Assembly (NCBI GenBank): GCA_038202925.1
Contig: JBBREM010000039.1
Span: 1-20,856, forward strand
Origin: JAEVZK01 sp038202925
GTDB taxonomy: Bacteria; Armatimonadota; Fimbriimonadia; Fimbriimonadales; Fimbriimonadaceae
Direction: 5' to 3'
DNA: 20,856 nt
Numbering within the stretch: the stretch's first letter is position 1; every line of letters begins with the position of its first letter. Of this stretch, positions 14,791 through 20,856 are shown piece after piece. The notes beneath the pieces were generated by a model. It ran no database searches and was not told the DNA's origin. It worked only from the letters and a program-made list of their open reading frames with translations. A program made the translations under genes and the position numbers.

Positions 14791-14868
14791 CTTGGAGCGC
14801 GGACGTCCCGTCGCCTGCGAACCGCGAAGGAATTGGGAAAAGCGGTAGCAAGCTCCCGCACTCCAAAG
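14791..14868. repeat. MITE-like repeat between divergent genes
   Basis: Imperfect terminal inverted repeats: cttggagcgcggacgtcc at one end, and agctcccgcactccaaag at the other, which reads ctttggagtgcgggagct on the opposite strand. It fills most of the 157-bp gap between the GH65-like gene and the permease, so promoters of both must lie in or beside it. Confidence 0.6.
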
Positions 14869-14918
14869 AGTAGGCGACAAATCCGCGGCGTTCAAACCGT
14901 CCGAACCACAAAGACGCC

Positions 14919-16526
14919 ATGACCACCGACACCGTGCCCGTGCGAGCCGCCGACAGCCTCAAGCCACGCTTTAACCCCTGGATGGTGGTGCCACTGCTGT
15001 ACTTCATGCAGGCCATCCCGGTCACGCTTGTGCAGGATGTCGCCGCCCTCATCTACAAAACGATGGGCGTGGCCAATGAGCCGATCACGCGCTGGACATC
15101 ACTGGTCGCGATCCCATGGGGACTGCAGCTTCTGCTTGGCCCCATCGTCGATCTGAATTCGACGAAGCGAAAGTGGACCATCAAGGGCCAATTCGCTATC
15201 GCCCTATGTTTGGCCGTAGTGCCCTTCGCCTTCCAGATGCCGCATCCCTTCGAGATATCGCTCGGCATCTTCTTCCTCACCGCAATCTTCAGCACCCTCT
15301 GCAACATCGCCACCGACGGCTACTACCTGCTGACGATGTCGAAAACCGACCAGGCGCGCTTCGCGGGAGTGCTCACCACGTCCTCGCGGGTGGGCACCCT
15401 CTTCTGCTCCGGGCTGCTCGTCTGGATCGCGGGCAAAGCCGCCGAAGGCGGGATGAATCAGGCGCTCGCCTGGAGCCTCGTGCTCGGCATCGTCGCAATC
15501 ATCTACGCGCTTGGCTGGGTAATCAACAAGAACACCCTTCCCCGCCCCGTAGAGGATGTCGAAGCCGCCCACGACCCGATTGAGACGAGGCAGAACGTTG
15601 CGCGAACGTTACTTGTTGTCGGCATGTCGGTCAGCGCCTACTTCGCAGCAAGCGCGATCTGGAGATTGATCGCCCACGGCGCGTCGGAAGCTTTCGCAGG
15701 CAATCATCCGTTCAGCCTGTTTGGGCAGAACTGGATACTCAATCTAGAGGGCTGGCGACTGACCGGAGAAGGCGCATATCTAGGATTCTCGACAGGCGTC
15801 AATGCCCTCACCGCCGAAATGATTCAGCTTGCGGCTTGCCTGCCGCTCACGGTGATCGGCTACGTCTATGCCAAACGCACGATCGTCGGCACACGCACCG
15901 GCGAGGCGTTTCTCTCGTTCTTTCGCCAATCCAAGATCGTGCCGATCCTGCTGTTTCTCATGTTCTATCGCTTCGGCGAGGCAATGGTGGTGAAGATGGC
16001 GCCGCTCTTCCTGAAAGACCCGATCGAGAAGGGCGGGATGGGATTGACGACGGCGGAGATTGGCACGATCAAAGGCATCATCGGCATCTTTGGCATCGTC
16101 GCGGGCGGGCTGCTTGGCGGGTGGATTGTCTCCAAATATGGCCTGCGCCGCACGTTCTGGACGCTCGCCATTCTCATGCACCTTCCGAATCTCCTCTACC
16201 TGTGGGTAGCGGCGACGCATCCCGTGAAGTGGACGATCTACGGCGTGCATTTCACCGAACAATTCGGCTACGGCTTTGGCTACGCTGGCTACATGATCTA
16301 CCAGATGTTCGTCGCCCAGCGCGGCTCGTTCCGCACGACGCACTACGCCATCGGAGTCGGCTTGGGGGCGCTGTTTATTCAGATCGCGGGCATCACGAGC
16401 GGCGTCGTGCAGGCGAACTTCGGATACGTGGGTTTCTTCATCGTCGTCATCGCGTGCTCGGTGCCGGGCTTGTTGACTCTGCTGTTCATTCCGCTGGAGA
16501 AAGACGGCGGGGCTGCGCCAGCCTAA
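14919..16526 (+). CDS. AmpG-like MFS permease
   Basis: 535-residue inner-membrane protein with many hydrophobic segments. The N-terminal block NPWMVVPLLYFMQAIPVTLV, then IPWGLQLLLGPIVDLNSTKR and KW match the AmpG/SLC33 (PAT) branch, whose members carry muropeptides or acetyl-CoA-like solutes. IATDGYYLLTMSKTDQARFA, MFYRFGEAMVVKMAPLFLKD and GGLLGGWIVSKYGLRRTFW continue the pattern. An extra hydrophilic stretch (residues about 210-225) is the central loop, and a long insert (HPFSLFGQNWILNLEGW) follows TM7. Substrate is unknown; its divergent partner is an exported GH65-like enzyme, so an oligosaccharide or cell-wall sugar is a reasonable guess. Start ATG at 14919, no clear Shine-Dalgarno. Confidence 0.87.
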   Translation: MTTDTVPVRAADSLKPRFNPWMVVPLLYFMQAIPVTLVQDVAALIYKTMGVANEPITRWTSLVAIPWGLQLLLGPIVDLNSTKRKWTIKGQFAIALCLAVVPFAFQMPHPFEISLGIFFLTAIFSTLCNIATDGYYLLTMSKTDQARFAGVLTTSSRVGTLFCSGLLVWIAGKAAEGGMNQALAWSLVLGIVAIIYALGWVINKNTLPRPVEDVEAAHDPIETRQNVARTLLVVGMSVSAYFAASAIWRLIAHGASEAFAGNHPFSLFGQNWILNLEGWRLTGEGAYLGFSTGVNALTAEMIQLAACLPLTVIGYVYAKRTIVGTRTGEAFLSFFRQSKIVPILLFLMFYRFGEAMVVKMAPLFLKDPIEKGGMGLTTAEIGTIKGIIGIFGIVAGGLLGGWIVSKYGLRRTFWTLAILMHLPNLLYLWVAATHPVKWTIYGVHFTEQFGYGFGYAGYMIYQMFVAQRGSFRTTHYAIGVGLGALFIQIAGITSGVVQANFGYVGFFIVVIACSVPGLLTLLFIPLEKDGGAAPA

Positions 16527-16546
16527 TCCTCGTGCATCTCTGTGCC

Positions 16547-16587
16547 CCTCTGTGGCTTAAGTTCTTAAGCGCAGTAAGGCACAGAGG
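16547..16587. terminator. Long imperfect hairpin after the permease gene
   Basis: Outer stem cctctgtg/cacagagg (16547-16554 with 16580-16587) and inner stem gcttaag-tt-cttaagc (16555-16570). It lies 21 bp after the permease stop and 26 bp before the next gene. No T-tract; it could be a terminator or a member of a dispersed 'cctctgtg' repeat. Confidence 0.5.
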
Positions 16588-16613
16588 AGCGCAGGAACCC
16601 CATACTGAACTCG

Positions 16614-17699
16614 ATGCGCCGCTTGGTGATCATCGTTCCAGAGCTTCTCGGCGAGCCGTCCGTGCTGCGCCAATCCCTCCCAACGCTGGCACGTGTCACG
16701 GAACTCGGCGAGCTGTTCAAACTCTCGCCGTTGCCAGACGTCGAAACCCCGGAGGCGCTCTATCTGGGCCTCTCTCCCGGCGAGGGACAGTTGCGGCAAG
16801 GGCCGCTGACCGTAGCGGCGCTGGGCGCCGATCCTCCTGACCGCTCCACTCACTTCCACATCTCGCTGATGAGCTGCGACGACAGTGTCGCGCATGCGCC
16901 AAAAGTGCAGATCACCGCCGATGAGCAGCGCGAAATCATGCAACTAGCCAAGAAGCTGAACACCAACCTGCTCACCATCGTTGAGGGCGAAGGCCTTGAT
17001 CATGGGCTGGTCTGGGAGTCGCTCGGCGATCTTGGGACCACTGCGACCTCGCAGGTTGATGGCAAGACCATTCGTGGTTATTTGCCCGAAGGCGACGGCG
17101 AGGTCATTCTGCGGCGGTTCATCGACGACTCGGTCAACCTGCTCAGCGAAATCGAGCTCAACGTCCAGCGCCGGGGCGACGATCTTCCCCTGCTCAACCT
17201 TCTGTGGCCGTGGGGGCATGGAGTCCGCTTGCCACTGCCGAACCTTGCGTTGCGACGCGGAGCCCCGGCAATGGTGTTCTCGACTTCGATGCGCCTACAG
17301 GGACTCTCGCGCATCGCCGGCTATCGTCATTTCGATCGCCGTGCTCTCGGTCGCGGGTTGAATCTTCGTTTGGCAAAGATTGCCGAGCAAGCGCTTTCGG
17401 AGGATGTTTCCATCGTCGGGATCGAGGCGGTTGCTCGGTTCCGCGCCGAGGAAAAACTCGAGGAGGCGGAATGGTTCGTCCATGAGCTGGATCACGCGCT
17501 GCTCAAGCCAGTATTTGAAAAGGCCCTACTCGAGCCCACAAACCTGACCTTGCTCGCTCCCGGCAGCGGTCCTGGATTGGGCGTCTCGTTCGCGACCGAG
17601 GATGCGGCTGCAAATGTAATTCCGTTCGACGAACGGGCGCTCGATGAACGGACGCTGTCCAACCGTACGTTGTGGGAGGCGGTAGGTGCGGGCCTTTAG
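16614..17699 (+). CDS. ApgM-like (archaeal-type iPGM superfamily) protein, probable pseudoenzyme
   Basis: 361 residues resembling 2,3-bisphosphoglycerate-independent phosphoglycerate mutases of the ApgM type. The clearest match is LLNLLWPWGHGVRLPLPNLA (about 194-213; family: NmiWlWGqG...P), followed by APAMVFSTSMRLQGLSRIAG, equal to the ..vs.vdLikGigrlaG segment. Other family landmarks are lost: the N-terminal metal-binding Asp-Gly is replaced by VIIVPELLGEPS, the catalytic Ser segment PGSD.AN reads ETPEALYLGL, and the late metal motif (D.yvH...pDeagH) reads IEAVARFRAEEKLEEAEWFV. The fold seems kept and the catalysis lost. Glycolytic activity is therefore unlikely; role unknown. It stands alone between two repeat regions. 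Confidence 0.65.
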   Translation: MRRLVIIVPELLGEPSVLRQSLPTLARVTELGELFKLSPLPDVETPEALYLGLSPGEGQLRQGPLTVAALGADPPDRSTHFHISLMSCDDSVAHAPKVQITADEQREIMQLAKKLNTNLLTIVEGEGLDHGLVWESLGDLGTTATSQVDGKTIRGYLPEGDGEVILRRFIDDSVNLLSEIELNVQRRGDDLPLLNLLWPWGHGVRLPLPNLALRRGAPAMVFSTSMRLQGLSRIAGYRHFDRRALGRGLNLRLAKIAEQALSEDVSIVGIEAVARFRAEEKLEEAEWFVHELDHALLKPVFEKALLEPTNLTLLAPGSGPGLGVSFATEDAAANVIPFDERALDERTLSNRTLWEAVGAGL

Positions 17700-17709
17700 C
17701 CTAGATATC

Positions 17710-17823
17710 GTTATCCTGGAACTACGCGAGGCACGAGCGTGAGTGGAAGGATCTGCACTTGCCGTTGCACGTGAGGAGGGTGTAGGTAGATCCTTTCAGT
17801 TCGCAAGCTCACTTCCAGGATGA
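17710..17823. repeat. Inverted repeat element (MITE-like, about 115 bp)
   Basis: The left end gttatcctggaa, continuing to gtgagtggaaggatct, is mirrored at the right end, which reads gtcatcctggaagtgagc on the opposite strand and continues to gaaaggatct. Both ends belong to the same repeat family as 14713-14737. It fills most of the 164-bp gap before the following gene; no gene is seen inside. Confidence 0.6.
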
Positions 17824-17863
17824 CAACTCAATTGCCTGGATGATGCGCGGATAGAATGAACCT

Positions 17864-20563
17864 GTGAAGCGCCTGCTCCCACTGCTCGTATTCTCTTTGG
17901 CCGCGACTACCCCGGCCCAGCTCACATCTGCCGAGCGCAAAGGTGTTGGCGACGCTCTGTTCATCGGCAACATGAGCGAGCGCGACCTCGAATACGAGCG
18001 CAGACCCTTCAACGACAAATATCGCCTGGCCCTGACCAATCTCGCCCTGGACAAGCCCCTCGATGCAGCCGACATGCTCATGCGCCTCCACCAAAGCGGT
18101 CAGACAAAGAGCCTTGCTGCCGCCATCCGTTCCGCCCGCGGCGTACTGGGCGATCCGGCAAGTCTGACCATCGTCAACGCCGGACATCCGTCGGATCGCT
18201 CACTGCACCGCCTCCCGTCCGGACTTCGGGAGCCCATCAAGAAACTCGTCGATGCCGTCAACGATTGCAACGGCCTAATCAAACGCGCGACCGCGCAGCT
18301 GAGGGCCGACGAAGCCCGCTACTTAATAGAAGCCCTGCCACTCTATGCCAACGAAGAGCCCTCGATCAAATTCGGCTACACGAGCCGAGTCGAATACGAC
18401 GCCAAAAGGGTGCTCGCTCTCATCGACAAGATCGACCTCGTCGGCATCCGCGCCGCTGGGGAAATGCTGGCCTCGCGGGTTGAAGCTCTCCGCCCCAAAC
18501 TCGAACATGCCTCACAGAGCGCGTTCAACCTGAAGCTGACGATCAACGGCCTACGCGTCGATGTCAGCGGAACCGGTGACGATGTTCACGACGACAAAGA
18601 CGCGGCTATCGTGGTTGACCTGGGAGGTAACGAAACGTACCGCGGACGCGCCGGAGCCGGTGTCGGCTATGCCGCCGTTCTGATCGATCTCGGCGGCAAT
18701 GACACATTCGATTTGCCGGACCTGAACGCCGGAGCGGGCATCCTCGGGGTGGGGCTGGTTTATGACATTGGCGGCCATGACAGCTTCCGGTGCAAGTCGC
18801 TGTCGCTTGGCTGCGGCCTGGCCGGCGTGGGCGGCTTCTACCGCGAAGGCGGCAAGGACACCTACGAATCGGTGTCCCTCGCCGAAGGCTTCGGCGAATT
18901 TGGTCTCGGCATCATGATCGACACCGCTGGCGACGACCGATATGACGGCGCATTCAACGTCCAAGGCGCGGCAAGGACTGGGGGCGTTGGCTGGCTGATC
19001 GATCTTGGTGGCGATGACGCCTACCGCGCCGGCGGGCTCGTGCTCAATTCGCCGCTCTTTGAGAAGGTCCACTACTCGAACGCTCAGGGCTACGGCAGCG
19101 GCTACCGCGAGGACACCGGCGGCACCAGCGGCGGCATCGGCCTGCTGACGGACTTCGCCGGCGACGACCAATACGTGGGCGAGACCTACTGTCAGGCCGC
19201 CAGCTATTGGTTCTCGATCGGGTCGTTGTACGATTCGGGAGGAAACGACACGTATACCGCTTATCATTACGCGCAGGCAAGCGCAATGCACATGACCGGC
19301 GCTTACCTGTTCGATCTCGCCGGTGACGATGCCTACATTGTCAAGCTCGGCGCGTGTCATGCGATCGGGCACGACTACGGGGTCGCGTTCTTGCTCGATC
19401 GCGCGGGAATGGACCTATACGCAGCCCACGACAGCCGCCCCGCGACCGGGAACGCAAACGGATTGGCGATCTTCATCGATGCCGCCGGAGACGACCGCTA
19501 TTTCGGACCGGTCGGCGCGGGCAACGCTGCGCGGGGCAGCGGCTCCTTGGCGATCTTCTGCGATCTCGGCGGTACCGACAAGTACGCGGACGGCTTGGCC
19601 GATGGGCAGGCAACCACTCGCGACACCTGGGCGGTCGCCCTGGACGGGATCGGCAACGCATCTTCCACCGGCGGTCCTGCGATTGCGAATCAAGAGAAGC
19701 CTGTTCCTGGGTCGCAAACCATGCCGGGCGACGCCGAGATGCAGAAGATCTACGCGAAGGCGACCCAATGGGGAGTCGGCACGGCGCAGCAGGAAGTTGC
19801 CGACAACATCGCACGACTCATCGCGATCGGCAAGCCTGCCTTGCAGTGGATGATGGACAAGCGCCTCGCAACCGCAGACCGGCTACAAATCCGCGCCTTC
19901 GTGGCGGTGATCAACGGCATCGGGGCAGAGGGCAGACAGCTCATCGCGCCCAAGGTTGGCAGCGACAGCGTTGAGGAGTCACGGATCGCGTTGCGAATCG
20001 CGACCGACGCGAACGTGAAGGAAGCGGCTCCTTTCCTCCCCGCCGCACTCGCCAAGCCCGCATTGCAGCGCCAAGCCGCCGCCGCTGCCGGCGCGCTGGG
20101 CAGCCGAGAGTCGATCCCCGCGCTTCAGCCCTTGACGTTAAGCCAAGATCGATTGACCGCGCTCAATGCCGTCGTCGCGCTGGGTGCCCTCGCCGATATT
20201 AGTTCTCTGAGCACCGCGGAGGCGCTGCTTAGCTCGCCCGAGCTGCCGATACGCAAGGCGGCGATTTCGCTTATAGCCAAGTTTCCGAATGAAGGCACCG
20301 ACATTGCTAAACGGTCGCTGGCCAACTCCGACGAGCGGCTATCCCGCAGCGGCGTGGAGATTCTCGGGGCGATTGGCTCGACCGAGGCGCTTGGTCTGAT
20401 TGGACGGCTCATCGGCTCCGGCGGGACGGGATTGCGCATCTCTGCCCTGCTGGCCCTCAACGGGCGGGTGCCGCAGGAATATCGCACCGCCGTGCTCGAC
20501 GCGAGAAAGGATAACGATCCGTTAGTCCGCGCGGTCGCTTTGCGGATCGATCTGGGCCGTTAG
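17864..20563 (+). CDS. Large exported protein with D-x-(G/A)-G-x-D-x-Y solenoid repeats and HEAT-like C-terminus
   Basis: 899 residues from the GTG at 17864. MKRLLPLLVFSLAATTPAQ is a signal peptide. An N-terminal alpha-helical region (about 20-225) is followed, from about 250 to 575, by twelve units centred on D-x-(G/A)-G-x-D-x-(Y/F), for example VDLGGNETYRG, IDLGGNDTFDL, YDSGGNDTYTA and IDAAGDDRYFG. Units are separated by Gly/Ala-rich strands (GAGVGYAAVL, GLGIMI, RTGGVGWL) at about 23-40 residues per unit. This is like, but not the same as, RTX GGxGxDxUx nonapeptides; a beta-solenoid with Asp-mediated calcium sites is inferred. From about 640 to the end come HEAT-type helical repeats (ITALxALGxL-like: AVVALGALADISSL, ISLIAKFPNEGTDIA, VEILGAIGSTEALGLIG). 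No enzymatic motif is seen. Function unknown; a cell-surface or periplasmic binding role is likely. Confidence 0.8.
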   Translation: MKRLLPLLVFSLAATTPAQLTSAERKGVGDALFIGNMSERDLEYERRPFNDKYRLALTNLALDKPLDAADMLMRLHQSGQTKSLAAAIRSARGVLGDPASLTIVNAGHPSDRSLHRLPSGLREPIKKLVDAVNDCNGLIKRATAQLRADEARYLIEALPLYANEEPSIKFGYTSRVEYDAKRVLALIDKIDLVGIRAAGEMLASRVEALRPKLEHASQSAFNLKLTINGLRVDVSGTGDDVHDDKDAAIVVDLGGNETYRGRAGAGVGYAAVLIDLGGNDTFDLPDLNAGAGILGVGLVYDIGGHDSFRCKSLSLGCGLAGVGGFYREGGKDTYESVSLAEGFGEFGLGIMIDTAGDDRYDGAFNVQGAARTGGVGWLIDLGGDDAYRAGGLVLNSPLFEKVHYSNAQGYGSGYREDTGGTSGGIGLLTDFAGDDQYVGETYCQAASYWFSIGSLYDSGGNDTYTAYHYAQASAMHMTGAYLFDLAGDDAYIVKLGACHAIGHDYGVAFLLDRAGMDLYAAHDSRPATGNANGLAIFIDAAGDDRYFGPVGAGNAARGSGSLAIFCDLGGTDKYADGLADGQATTRDTWAVALDGIGNASSTGGPAIANQEKPVPGSQTMPGDAEMQKIYAKATQWGVGTAQQEVADNIARLIAIGKPALQWMMDKRLATADRLQIRAFVAVINGIGAEGRQLIAPKVGSDSVEESRIALRIATDANVKEAAPFLPAALAKPALQRQAAAAAGALGSRESIPALQPLTLSQDRLTALNAVVALGALADISSLSTAEALLSSPELPIRKAAISLIAKFPNEGTDIAKRSLANSDERLSRSGVEILGAIGSTEALGLIGRLIGSGGTGLRISALLALNGRVPQEYRTAVLDARKDNDPLVRAVALRIDLGR

Positions 20564-20692
20564 CGACCAAGGCGGATGACATCCCATCCAGTTGAAGACT
20601 GTTGGCTCACCATTCTTGTAAGAAGCTCACACTAAGCACGCATTCCTTCTGCCAAGTCAATGGTAAAAGGGGGTGTAACTAAGGATCTTCAG

Positions 20693-20856
20693 ATGAGTCT
20701 GCTCGCCTTCCTCGCCGTCGCCGCATTTCAAGATGTCCGCTCGCTTGAGCAGGCCGTTCAGCGCACTCCCAATGCCTCGAACTATCGGGCGCTGGCCGAC
20801 GCCTATGTGCATGCCGAGCAATACGACCGCGCCTCGGCGGCGTTTTACAAGGCGAG
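20693..20856 (+). CDS. Exported TPR-like protein (5' end only)
   Basis: The ATG at 20693 opens MSLLAFLAVAAFQDVRSLEQ, a short hydrophobic leader, then RTPNASNYRALADAYVHAEQ and YDRASAAFYKA, which reads like the first tetratricopeptide unit (Y..LA.AY...Y..A...Y..A). The gene continues beyond the right edge. AAGGA lies 10 nt before the start. The 129-bp gap before it contains only a small ttctt/aagaa palindrome (20613-20624). Confidence 0.65.
   Translation, partial: MSLLAFLAVAAFQDVRSLEQAVQRTPNASNYRALADAYVHAEQYDRASAAFYKA

Noticed and set aside
18551..19372. 273-codon minus-strand open frame
   Set aside because: Antisense to the repeat region of the 899-residue protein; its apparent repeats mirror the Asp/Gly repeats of the sense strand.
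1..20856. tRNA, rRNA or riboswitch
   Set aside because: No cloverleaf, rRNA core or known riboswitch motif was recognised by eye; a covariance-model search was not possible here.

Overview
The window is GC-rich, compact bacterial chromosome with genes on both strands. A lipobox lipoprotein, an exported CxxCH protein and an AmpG-like permease point to a didermic (Gram-negative-type) cell. The mix (PHP-type DnaE, DUF4337 and DUF6265 proteins, a degenerate ApgM-like protein, many dispersed palindromic repeats) would fit Armatimonadota (Fimbriimonadia-like) or a similar environmental phylum. That placement is inference and is not proven by any single gene.

Layout. 1-5582 (minus strand): a class I methyltransferase, aat and dnaE, in that transcription order; dnaE runs off the left edge. 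5633-6619 (+): an extended SDR. 6689-7414 (-): an exported CxxCH/thioredoxin-fold protein. 7477-7891 (+): a frameshifted DUF6265 gene. 7910-9004 (+): carA. 9022-9587: a DUF559 nuclease gene (-) bracketed by inverted copies of a palindromic repeat. 9575-10639 (+): dgt-type dNTPase, overlapped by a frameshifted and 3'-truncated DUF4337 gene. 11130-11662 (-): a frameshifted REP-associated tyrosine transposase (RAYT). 11841-14761 (-): a GH65-like lipoprotein followed by a polysaccharide-deacetylase-like protein. 14919-16526 (+): an AmpG-like MFS permease, divergent from that pair. 16614-17699 (+): an ApgM-like protein lacking the expected catalytic residues. 17864-20563 (+): a large exported protein with twelve D-x-G-G-x-D-x-Y repeats and a HEAT-like tail. 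20693-edge (+): the start of a TPR-like exported protein.

The main discovery is that two housekeeping genes carry in-frame mobile sequence. dnaE holds a complete-looking HUH/Y1 RAYT transposase of about 223 codons, bracketed by two pairs of triloop hairpins. It sits about 22 residues after the third catalytic aspartate, and the reading frame stays open throughout. aat holds about 36 extra codons that include a perfect 15-bp-stem palindrome. The same palindrome flanks a DUF559 nuclease gene 4.5 kb away, and in both genes it is translated in the same frame into the same peptide (PSSKTNHLEEG). Together these suggest two palindrome-based element families that can enter essential genes without destroying them: one RAYT-linked and one possibly DUF559-linked.

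Three accessory genes (DUF6265, DUF4337, the second RAYT) each carry a frameshift at a non-homopolymer site. This fits local gene decay better than simple homopolymer sequencing error, though assembly error cannot be excluded from the sequence alone.
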